NCBI GenBank assembly: GCA_964006375.1
Contig: OZ023263.1
Coordinates: 136,148,063-136,212,062, forward strand
Reading direction: 5' to 3'
DNA length: 64,000 bases
Source: Tillus elongatus
Taxonomy: Eukaryota; Arthropoda; Insecta; Coleoptera; Cleridae
The notes beneath the pieces were generated by a model. It had not been told where the DNA came from, made no database searches, and saw only the letters and a list, made by a program, of their open reading frames with translations. Made by a program: the position numbers and the translations under genes. Numbering within the stretch: position 1 is the stretch's first letter; the number at the start of each line of letters is the position of its first letter. Of this stretch, positions 42,288-54,015 are shown one piece after another.

Positions 42288-44587
42288 GCCAGGCCCTTGG
42301 TAGTGCTAACTGGAAACAAACCATATTTAGAATTTCTCCATCCCTAGTCTAATGGATTTTTATTATTTTCATACCATGTTTGCACTTGATGATATGTTCG
42401 AAGAGCATGTTGACGGACTGCTACCTGAGTTGGTGGTAAGCCTGCGAGGCTAAAACGATTTTCGCTAATGACTTTGCAAACATTTGGTACCTTAATGTAT
42501 CTACTGTGCTTCCATCGTTGTTGGCTCCATAAAGCGCTGCGATAACGAGCTGTCCCGCTTTATCTACCTCATCTGAATGTGCGTTTGGGTATTTGAAAAC
42601 ATTTGCAGCTGCTTGCACGTGCTCATCTTTTTGGAGCACCTTAACAAGTTTCATTTTCCTCTGTCGAAAAAAATTATGATATTGTATCACATCCACTAAA
42701 CGGGTGTAAAAATAAAATGTTGTCTCGTACTTCCAATGGGAGAGTTAAACTGGTGGTGCAATAAAGCCTTCTGTTCGTTTTTCCTTTGCCCGCTTTCATA
42801 AAATAAATGTTGGGTCGCGATATTCCTAACGCTGCCAGGATGATTAAAATATCTATGTCCTCAGCTACTATAACAACGGAGATGTTGGACTGTGATAAGT
42901 CAATAGCTGTACATATTTACAACTAGTACATCGTCATCTTCGGTAGCTTTTTTCGTTGGAAATCCTTCATATAGGAGCTTTTGACGCAACATCTGTATAA
43001 GACGACGTTTGTTCTTATCATTAGACAAGAATTTGTCTTGTGGCCTAGTTGCTGTCATTGGCTCATCAAAGAATACAGTAGCTCCAGCATGTCTACGCGA
43101 TCGTCGATGACGCTCTACTGATTTCGTGCTTAAAGCTGCTGGATCATCAGAATTGCCATCAATCATCGTCTATGACGTAAAGTTCATTCTCGAATGTGAT
43201 TTCTTCAGTAGCCGGATGGAATAGTTCATAAAAAATAGATTTTGCCGTCCTTCACATTTCTGATTCATCAAAGAGGGAGCGTGAGTAGGGAGCCAGTTCA
43301 AATTGGAAATATTGCTGTAACTCGTTATCTGATTTCTTTGCCAAGGAAATCCGTTGGAAAAGTGTAAGAGGGTTGATTTCAATCTCATTATCATGAATAT
43401 TGATTTTTGAATTTACTGCAAGAAGAGCCATCATTCACTCTTTTCGGGAAAACTTTAAATCACGAAAGTGTTGACCGACTCTGCTTGCTTGTGCGGTTTG
43501 CCAATCTCGTATGCCATATAGCAATTAATTTTCTCGTCTCCTTCAACCCCTGTAATTAGTGATACAACATTCTGCCCAACGGGAAAGGGATTGTGGCACG
43601 AAAACCATTCCATGAATTTCTTAGTGTATGTTTCGTCTCCTGCTATTCGTGATGCTCGGGCATCTACATGCTCTTCTGTAGTGGCAAATGACACTTGACA
43701 GAATCTTGAAATTTGTTCTGTCGCATCCATGATAGTAGGTATCGCAAGTATCCATTTCGTGAGAACGCTATCTGTGATCACCCGCCCGTGTGTAAGACCA
43801 CCAGTAATCTTTATAGATCTCATAAATATCTATTCGATAACCATATCCGTCCATATTCCCGACCAAAATTTATCGGACCGTCAATTGTGAGATAGCTATT
43901 GTAGACAAATTGTTCATACTCATGTGGAGATAGTTTGGATTTAATATTGAGCATATCTTGAAGATATAACTGGGCAGATTTTGCATATGAGAAAGTCCAC
44001 TTGAATGAAAATAGGACAACATTTTCTGGATGCATTGAAGATGTAAATGGCAGTCCCCACTTCTCTCGGCCTGTATGAATTGTTTGAGGAGATTTATCAT
44101 GTGGAAACACTGTACCCAAAGTTTTGCTGTCGGTCCGTTTCTATTTATTTCAAGTAACTTTTCCGAGAAACGACCCGCAATGGTTTTAAACGGCCCTGCA
44201 TTGATTTTATTCCTGCAGTCTTGATTTCCATCAGTTTATTGTGAAGTTGGATTTGCAATCTCCAAAAAAATGTTTTTTGCCACTTTTTCTTCTTTGTGGG
44301 TTATGTCCAATGTATGTAAGATAATATTCGCTAGAGCCAAGCGGGCTAATGCATGTCCTCTTAACGCCCTCGCATAATAAGTATTTTCATTAAAAAGTTA
44401 ATATTTTAGGAAATATTTGCGGAAAACTAAATTTGGACGCCTTTTTCCAATATGGCGGCTAACGCCGATCTTGCTCGAGGGTGAAAACTTAGTATACCTC
44501 TCACGAGATAACAATAAAGAGATTAAATCAATTTCCAGATTTCCTGGAATTATTTCCTTATTCAACTGCTTGCCGCCTGGCCTATAT

Positions 44588-44945
44588 GTGATTTTTATAC
44601 AATTTGGTTGTGGGAATTGTTTCAAGGACGAAAAAATCTTTATAAAAATTATGATCGGTATCAACCTATGGACGTAGAACTTAGAAATTGGACCCATCAA
44701 ATTTCTATGCCAATGAAAGAAAATTGTTTCTGGTATCAAATGTAAGTAAAGTAACTCATTTACTACAAAAATGTACAATTAATAAAACACGATTACTCTC
44801 ATGGTTTTTATAAGTTTGCACTTTAATGATTAGAAGCAGTTTCCACAAAAATGAATCCTTAAACATAAATAGAAATAAAAATAAAGATGTCATAATAATT
44901 GTCCAAAGTATTTACAATTCACATGCATACAAAGATGGATTCCTT
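44588..44945. repeat. repeat D, right part of the interrupted copy
   Basis: Continues the copy begun at 40100-40197 and is collinear with 39541-39905. It ends where the S2 SINE starts. Confidence 0.85.
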
Positions 44946-45240
44946 AGACTGCCTCGGTGGTTCAGTGGTAAGAACGTGTGGCTCTAAACCGAAGGGTACT
45001 GGGTTCGATTCCACGGTTCTCCTTTCACTATTTCAGTACATACTGTAACATTAATATCAACCGAGGTTGTGGCAGTGTATTTGAGCAAGTTGAATGTCTG
45101 CACGTTCCACCCTTCGGAGGGGGCGTAAAGCCGCGGGACCGTGTCCATGCGATGTTGGGCACGTTAAAGATCCCTACCCTTCTTACAGAAAGGCAGGGAT
45201 TCGGCCAAAGTAAGCAGCTTCATACTAAAGTAAGTTGACT
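44946..45240 (+). mobile_element. SINE family S2, best-preserved copy
   Basis: The head GCCTCGGTGGTTCAGTGGTA (A box) and GGGTTCGATTCC (B box) resemble a tRNA of the Gly/Glu type. The body contains ATCAACCGAGGTTGTGGCAG, TTGAGCAAGT, CCATGCGATGTTGGGCACGT and TAAAGATCCCTACCC. The 3' part GGCAGGGATTCGGCCAAAG is shared with the other copies. It sits directly at the end of repeat D and is absent from the paralogous D copy, so it is an insertion. Frames through it are not genes. Confidence 0.85.
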
Positions 45241-45545
45241 CAAACCGGCTTACCTTTGTCTGAGGAATATGTGGTAGGATGTTGTAGAGACCTTTTAAGA
45301 ACATCCTGTTTACTAGAACAACATTTTTGCTAAATTTTATCAAAATAGCTTTTTTATGTTTCCAGATACAACATTTTGTTGTTAAAAAACTTGTCCGATT
45401 GGGCTGCCTCACGAACTCACCCATATCCATATTGACAAAAAAGAGACGTGCCAAGTTTGATCAAAATCAGATATGGGTTATTCTCTTCACCATCAATACC
45501 TCTCTGTTAGCAATTTTTTTTAATGAAATTCGCTAAAAAGGCGTA
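45241..45545. repeat. inverted repeat block and family Q right end
   Basis: The block near 45246-45300 is an inverted copy of 39380-39460. From about 45320, family Q sequence runs to the hairpin end (TTAGCAATTTTTTTTAATGA, AATTCGCTAAAAAGGCG). Confidence 0.6.
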
Positions 45546-45786
45546 TTTTCTAAATTCCAGACAAATATTTGTATCTGTGAGTTGACGTAAAATTAATATG
45601 TAGATAGTAGAGAGTTTTTGCCTAATAACGTATGTAAAACGTGTTGGTTGACTTAGCCAATCGTAAAACTGTTTGCATCATAACAGTTCATGTAACTACA
45701 CAAGACACGATAACCATTCGACGGAAAAAATAACTGTATGCAGAGATTGAGGAATGGATTTGGGAATTTTTTATTTTATTCTTAAC

Positions 45787-46045
45787 GTCGGTCTATTTCT
45801 ACGACTTTTGTCAATCACCGACGCCAGGGAGCTGTTTCACCACACTATTCTAAATTATTTGCCGAATCCCCGCCTTTCTACCTTTCTATAAGAAGTGTAG
45901 AGATCTTTCACGTGACCAAAATCGGATGATGTATGGAACCGACGGTCTATTTCTGCGACTATGGCCAATCACTGACGCCAGGGAGCAGTTTCACCTCACT
46001 AACCTGGAATATTTGCCGAATCCCTGCCTTTCTAGCCTCATAAAA
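45787..46045 (-). mobile_element. two tandem 3' fragments of SINE S2
   Basis: A unit starting CGGTCTATTTCTACGACTT occurs at 45789 and again (CGGTCTATTTCTGCGACTA) at 45943, period 154 bp. Each contains GACGCCAGGGAGC and GCCGAATCCC with GCCTTTCT, which are the reverse complement of the S2 3' region. Two 5'-truncated copies arranged in tandem. Confidence 0.75.
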
Positions 46046-46339
46046 TGACATCTTTCTCTGTTCTTCCACTAAACCCACTCCTAGATCACGACAAACAGTA
46101 GACACAGTTCTTATATAACCAACTACAGAAAAGATATATTAATAACAATAATAGGTGCTAAATATACAATAACATAATTATACCACTTCACCTTCTTATA
46201 CTTCCTTCCCCTTCCCGAGTATATGCGGTATATACACAATACATAAACACACACAGTCTATAACCACTATTCCGCATACCAGAATCAAACTCCACACTCA
46301 AAAATGCACGAAAAAAATGTTTTTTGATTTTTTGTATTT

Positions 46340-47520
46340 TATACACTCTCATGTCAAGCTATATTGATTAAATACTATGTACACTCTATATGTAAAAGAT
46401 CTCTCAAAAATAAATAGACTATGTTTGGGTGCTGCAACCATATCCTTTCTGCAAATGTTTAGGTTATGTAAGGCTGCTCTGAAATTAATTTTATTGTAGA
46501 GATAAGCTGGAGTCTCATTCATGATAACCGAATGATATAGCATAGCCTCACTTATCAAAAACATTTGTCTCATATTCAGCCGCCCAACAGCTTATGAGAG
46601 CTATGTTAGAATTTTCTTATACGGTAAACAAAACGTAAACATGAATTCTGAAACACTTGCACACGGTATGGCCCATAAAAATCCAAGCAAGTTGAGAACA
46701 CCTCAGAACAGTGAACCAGTTGAGAAAGTACTACTTAGAGTGGAAGACAATTTAACTTAATATCCTGGGAAGAAAAGATCTATGGGAATAAAGCTACCTA
46801 AGACAATTATATGGTTTCTGTAAACACTTCGAAAGATGTTGTCTATATCTAAATGTATTATCAATACTGCGCCCCAACTCACCTCCACCACGAGAGGTAT
46901 ACTTTCTCCATTAACTTCGATGCTCACCATGTCACAGCTATAATCGCTACGAAATAAGAAAATGCTCAGTTTGGCAGGATCAAGACTGAGCGCATGCTGC
47001 TTAGCCATAATAATGTGGTATTCAAATCCTCGTTAATTTTTTCAATGCAGAACTAAGGTCTTGTGGGCTACGTGAGACATACATCTGCACATGTCATCCG
47101 CATACATATGAACTTTACAATGCTTTACATACGTTAGCAGATGACGTGTATAGACTGCAAACAACAGAAGCCCCAGAATGGAGTCCTGAGAATCTCCAGA
47201 TGATAAATTGGCTAAATGTGGAACATTCTCATTTAGATTCACTCTTGAGTGCTATCATAAAGATAACTCCAGATAAACTTCTAAAATGCTTCGGAAAACA
47301 CAGTAAAATTTAGGATACTTATCAAAACCTCATAATCAACGATATCGCATCCTCAAAACATCAAAAAAATCAGCACAGTAGGTTCACTTTCACTTGTACG
47401 AATAATAGCTGTTACTGTTAAAAGTGCTGTGGCGCAGCTATGAGCCTTACGAAAACCTGACTGAATTTCTGGCAGTATTAATGTTTTGCTAAGATACTCA
47501 CAAAGTTGCATCTGCATGAT
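46340..47520 (-). pseudogene. jockey/CR1-type LINE reverse transcriptase, 5'-truncated
   Basis: Minus-strand order from 47520: QSGFRKAHSCATALLTVTAI (RT palm entry), DIVDYEVLISIL, then SILGLLLFAVYTRHLLTYVK and MYADDM (catalytic YADD, both Asp kept) in 47242-47042. Next come AKQHALSLDPAKLSIFLFRS and VEVNGESIPLVVEV in 47008-46850. After a gap, C-terminal sequence MLYHSVIMNETPAYLYNKIN and ICRKDMVAAPKHSLFIFERS ends near 46349. Stops and a deletion of thumb sequence around 46600-46757 make it inactive. The endonuclease domain is missing. At 47520 it abuts a family Q fragment. Confidence 0.85.
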
Positions 47521-49468
<1,948 letters not shown>

Positions 49469-49539
49469 CAAACAAACAATAAGAAACAATTAATGCCAAA
49501 ATAATTCCAAGTACAAACATTTAAACAAAACTTAATAAA

Positions 49540-49800
49540 GGCCATACAAATAGACAAATTATCAAACCACAGTGATCAAGACAGGAGACTGGTACACACG
49601 AAACAGTCCGAAGGCACAACCAATCAGAGAACAGTAAACCGACCAATAGAAGCTCACGGCGCAAGCCCACGTACAATCTCAGGCGTAGACCACACAGGAG
49701 CGATAACAGTCAGTAGCGTGCAGATGATGAACCGGGACAGTTAGAAACTGCAGTCCACACAAACCAATAAGAAATCACAAACGTACAGCAAACAAATAAA
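49540..49800. promoter_or_regulatory. CCAAT-box-rich non-coding patch
   Basis: A less AT-rich island between two (TA)n tracts contains three CCAAT motifs (ACCAATCAG near 49619, ACCAATAGAAG near 49640, ACCAATAAG near 49774). No TATA context, start site or gene was recognised, so promoter function is only a possibility. Confidence 0.25.

Positions 49801-49801
<1 letters not shown>

Positions 49802-49871
<70 letters not shown>
49802..49871. repeat. (TA)n microsatellite
   Basis: About 70 bp of TA. Confidence 0.98.
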
Positions 49872-49876
<5 letters not shown>

Positions 49877-50403
49877 TATGAAAGTATCGTATCTCTAAGT
49901 CAGACAGTAATCAATTTGCATGAGACTAAGCGACGTGGTTACATGTTATCAGTTGGAAATAAATATGAGCAGAGAATGATGATTAAATGACTCAGCTTGT
50001 TAAAAAATAACGCACAAACTAGGCTCTAATAAAGCTCAAAATGTAATAAAGCTCGTAACATATACGAGGGAGTATTGAAAAGTACTTAGTCTACAATAAA
50101 AAAAGCAATGGTTTTAAAACAGCAATAGTGTACTACGATGGCATAGCCCTGATAGAAAAAAGGAAAATGAACACGTTATTAATTATTTACTAAGGATGCT
50201 TAGTGTGTTGTGTAATAGTTTCAGAAGGATCAAACTAAAAAATCAATATGGTGGAAATGAAGGTAAGGAATATAAGTAAAGGTATTGCTGGATTCAGAGA
50301 ATCATGGTTGCGTTAAGAAAACGCGATCAAACTGTAAGGTTGATGACATAGTTATAACTATGTAAGGCTAGATGCATTCTCACCACAATTAGAACCGCAG
50401 ACC
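49872..50403. other. no gene; possible mariner-type end near 50064
   Basis: ACGAGGGAGTATTGAAAAGT follows a TA and resembles mariner-family terminal repeats; no partner or transposase was found. Confidence 0.3.
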
Positions 50404-50657
50404 GGTTTCGCTCTAATTAGAGCTCGTCAATACGGCATACTAATTGCAGCAAATATACACCTATAAAGTAATACGGCTATGGTAGCCAGCCTCCCAAAAC
50501 TAAGTGAGATGTTAGACACGAAACACGTTCCGCCATCTTTTCGTGTCTCACATCTTACTTAGTTTTGGGAGGCTGGCTACCATAGCCGGTTTACTTTATA
50601 GGCGTATTTTCGCTTCAATTAGTATGCCATACTGACGAGCTCTAATCAGAGCGAAAC
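50404..50657. repeat. large palindrome, arms ~118 bp
   Basis: The arms 50404-50521 and 50540-50657 are inverted with roughly 90% identity (for example CTATGGTAGCCAGCCTCCC and its complement), with a loop of about 18 bp. A third partial arm (ACGTGTTTCGTGTCTTACAT) lies at about 50773-50815. It is probably a foldback or TIR element remnant; a transcript would fold into a long hairpin. Confidence 0.88.
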
Positions 50658-50815
50658 TTACATACTTTGTCCCTATATTGGGGAAGAAATGGGCCTGGGC
50701 TGACAATTTACATTCTGTGTTATTTGGAGCTGCCGTGACAACATACTACTTGGTTCCGCAACGAGATGGCAGCACGTGTTTCGTGTCTTACATCTTACTT
50801 AGTTTTATAGTTATA

Positions 50816-53345
50816 ATTAAATATAAGACAAAACTAATGTTTCGAAACAATTTAATCTTTTCGCTGTAGTACATGTTGACAAAAACAAACCAAAACAAGC
50901 AACTTTAAATTGAACACCATACACTCAAGGCATAAAATAAAAAGATGATTATGAACACGGAGAAGGTCCAGTAAACACAATAAATCAATTGTAAGCGTTA
51001 CGTCCACTGTATTTTACCTTTACAATAGTACCACCTGTATACCACACAAACGGTAGATTTGTAGGTAGATCAAAGAATAATAAAATATCAGAAGGTGCAA
51101 ACTTCTGTTAAATGACCTATTTCCGCCAATATATTATATAGTTATGTTATTGCCCTAATAGTTCCCACGCTATCAGCACTAATGATTTGTATTAAACATG
51201 TCAAGTATTCTGCAGTCTTGTAAAATAAATTTATGATTTCTTGTCCCTACAAAAAGGTCAATGTACCTACGAGCTTTGCTGAATATTGGAGATTTATATA
51301 AAGTTTATTTTGCTCGTATTTTTCGGTCGATACAAAAATCGACACCCAAAATGTTTGTCTCGCAGTAGGAAGTTTAGAGGGAAAACGAAGATTTTTTGTT
51401 GGTGTATGTTTTTTTCGTGTATGTTCTGGCCTCGAGGTGAACTCATTCAGCCACGTTCATTTTTATTGGTTTATGTGAGTTCAAACTGACAAAGTTTTCC
51501 AAGTTTTCGATGTAGGAATATGAAACTTACATGGTAATGAAGATACGTGTGAAGTATGCTTCCAATGTTTGTCACCCAATAGGAAGCTTGCAAAAAATAA
51601 TAAAATATTTTGTTGCTACAAATTATATATGTTAATTTAACAAGTTTTTTTTGTTGGATATTTATAAACAAGTAACGACTTTCGAATCTTCGATAAATTG
51701 TTTCAAATGAGCGCGATTTAGATAATTTGGAGACCCATTTCCGAGGTTCATTTAAATGGTTATACAGTGTTGTTGAGATACAGTGTGGAACAGCCAAAGG
51801 GAATACATTCAATATTTCAATTATTGTGGATATTTATAAAAAATCTCGAAACTCGTCAATTTTAGATTAAAAAATGACATCCTGCAACGTGGAAACTTCG
51901 GGTGACAATTGCAACCTCCAAATTTTTAAAAAGGAAATGTGGGTTTATGATACCTCATTTGAAAGATCTCATCATTCTCTATTAAAAAATGCTATGGTTT
52001 TAAAATGTGTTGAAAAAATTAACAGCAAAAAGAGGAAATTCATCTGATTGACAAACTTCGCTATACCACCCTAAAAAATTAATAACTAATCGCGTTTCAT
52101 TCTTGATAATTGTAAAGCAAGCAACAACAATTCTAACTTAATATACTCTTTTAGAATAGGTGTCCTGAAATTCATTTATGTAAATCCCGTATCACTTCGC
52201 TAAATCTCAAACTCTATACCGTTGCATTTTTTAATTATTATAAGTTTTTAGTTTTTATACTAACTTTCTGTAACACCAAATACTTACCTATTCTGGAGTT
52301 ATCTTGTTGTCTAGCAACATTCTGATTTTAAATGGAGCATCCTACGTAATGAATGCCGCATAAAGGAAGTGGTTTTTGAAATATTTATTAAAAAATAGCG
52401 ATAATCTTTTGCCATATACCATACACAAACTACAAAGTATGACAAAAGAAATTTTCTTATGGGCCATCTATTTTTTTATTATCTTTTTAATATGAAGCTA
52501 ACTTCTTATAATACATATATAACATTTAGTTTCAGTTAGTGAGTAGGCCATTAATAAATTCACTTGAATAAAAATTATCTCATTTTAAACCGAATTAGCT
52601 GAAAAATATAAGTAGAATCTAGACAAATTATACGCTAAGAGCATTTAATTTAATTTAATTTTATTGCAAAGAATTTAAAGACATATCCAAAATTAAGTTA
52701 TTAAGTACATACATAATAATTAATTCTTATAATTAAGACATTTGTCTGCGGTGTTTTAAACTAAGCTGTTACACTATGCCTAATAAAAAACGAGGTATGG
52801 AAAGACTAAATAAGGATAAGAAGTCAGAAAAATCAATATTGTAGTAAAGTATTTTATATAAAAACGTAGGCCCATCCTACGGGGTCTATAACGAAGGCAG
52901 ACAGAATTTATCAAGTTATGACAGTTTACCTCGGGACTTGGATAAATGCCATTCTTCATGCAGCAGACAAATTTTAAAAACTTGAGTTGGATCTCTCCTA
53001 TGTTTTATAAGTGTCCTGAAAACAATTTTAAATAATATAAGCATATTTTAGTCCTGTTGTATTAAGTGATAAAGAAAGACAATAAGCAACTACGTGTTTA
53101 GGTAAGTACCAAGTAATATTGGTGAAAATTTGACTACATTTTGATTGTACTGCAGGATTGGGGAAACGCGAACACTTATTTGTGCAGTGTTGTTCGCTAT
53201 GTATTCGTAAAATCACAAGCTTATGGATACATAAAATGTAACAGATGTAAAAGCATATTGGACTGCACCATCTAAAGTGGAAGCTGCAGAGAGAGTTCTT
53301 GATATTGATTTTAGATCTAATAGTAAAATTTTTGAAGACAAATAT
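50816..53345. other. no gene recognised
   Basis: AT-rich sequence over 2.5 kb. The minus-strand frames at 51471-51812 and 53028-53357 carry no recognised motif. A family-Q-like block (TTCAAATGAGCGCGATTTAG) occurs near 51705. Confidence 0.5.
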
Positions 53346-53529
53346 ACTGACTTTCAAAAAATCCGAACACCCAGTAAGAGTTTATCAATTTTTACAATAT
53401 CTATACATAGTATTATGTGTTGAATCAGACTTAAGAAATGGTTACATTTTCAAACTAAAATATAAAAAAATAATAAAGTTATTTATAAATGAGTGGGTCC
53501 ACCGCGGTTTCTTAAATATTTGATAATTA

Positions 53530-53914
53530 TTTGAGGCATGTCTGAAACTAAATGGTTTATGGTATCATGACGAATGTCATCCCAGGCCTCTTGAAATCGG
53601 TGACGAATGTCAACTAGATTATCTGGTGGTTGGGAAAATTACCTAGTCGATTGCCAATCATATCCCCCACATGTTCGATTGGTGACAAGTCTGGGGAGCG
53701 AGAACGCAATGGAAGCGGGGTCGCGTTATTTTCTTGTAAGAACTTTGTAATAACCCTTGCTGTATTAGGACGTGCATTGTCTTGCTGGAAAAGGGGTTAA
53801 ATTAACACTATATATGGCAGTGTAACAGGCTGCATTACGTTTCCTATGTAATCATTTGCATTCAAATTTCTGCCAATAAAAATTAAAGGTGACCTGCCAC
53901 CGTATGTTATCGTA
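53530..53914 (-). pseudogene. Tc1 transposase, C-terminal part
   Basis: In shifting minus-strand frames: ITYGGRSPLIFIGRNLNAND, YIGNVMQPVTLPYI, then DNARP-like sequence near 53785 and the SPDLSPIEHVGDMI region near 53690. In Tc1 transposases these carry the second catalytic Asp (DNARPH) and the final acid (SPDLNPIEHVWD). Frameshifts are present. The upstream part of the same gene continues at 58759. Confidence 0.82.
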
Positions 53915-54015
53915 ACCCATTTTCCTTCTTAAAGCTCGTCCGCGTCTGTTCCGCCCCGATAACACCGCAGCCTTTGGCTTATTGTGCATGCCCTTTGTCT
54001 TTTCTACTCCACTCA

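Larger units (their letters stand above)
40770..44372 (-). pseudogene. nuclease/CXC-type protein of the Academ-like element, degenerate and interrupted
   Basis: Read from 44372 downwards in shifting frames. An N-terminal conserved block contains LWVQCFHMINLLKQFIQAER and YAKSAQLYLQDM (to about 43940). It is followed by a GGLTHGRVITDSVLTKWI block (43811-43758) with EEHVDARASRIAGDE. Then comes INPLTLFQRISLAKKSDNEL with FELAPYSRSLFDE (43390-43260). A PIN/XPG-like region follows, containing FLSNDKNKRRLIQML (43045-43000), VVIVAEDIDILIIL (about 42880-42838) and ILFLHPFSGCDT (about 42715-42680). Next is a block with SDEVDKAGQLVIAALYGAN and LRYQ (42580-42480). After the P-type insertion the C-terminus (41063-40770) has CTCSKGCKAACGCRKVGLKC, a CXC/Cys8-type metal-binding region. 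This order is seen in a multicopy arthropod protein family. Multiple stops and shifts make it dead. Confidence 0.8.
40198..44584 (-). mobile_element. Academ-like DNA transposon candidate with ~210-bp TIRs and 3-bp TSD
   Basis: The left terminal repeat (40198-40419) begins TAGGCCAGGCGGCAAGC. The right one (44374-44584) ends GCTTGCCGCCTGGCCTA. They are inverted and similar throughout, including CTCGTGAGAGGT, CCCTCGAGCAAG and TTAGCCGCCATATTGGAAAA. TAT precedes the left end (40195-40197) and follows the right end (44585-44587). Removing the element and one TAT restores a gapless join that matches repeat D at 39500-39905. Inside is a degenerate minus-strand gene with nuclease-like and cysteine-rich parts. 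A separate 1.22-kb P-type element interrupts it. The TSD length, nuclease and Cys-rich domain fit what I know of Academ transposons; the assignment is inference. Confidence 0.75.

Noticed and set aside
53028..53357. 109-codon minus-strand frame just left of the Tc1 element
   Set aside because: No recognised domain, and it runs into the Tc1 terminal repeat; probably chance.
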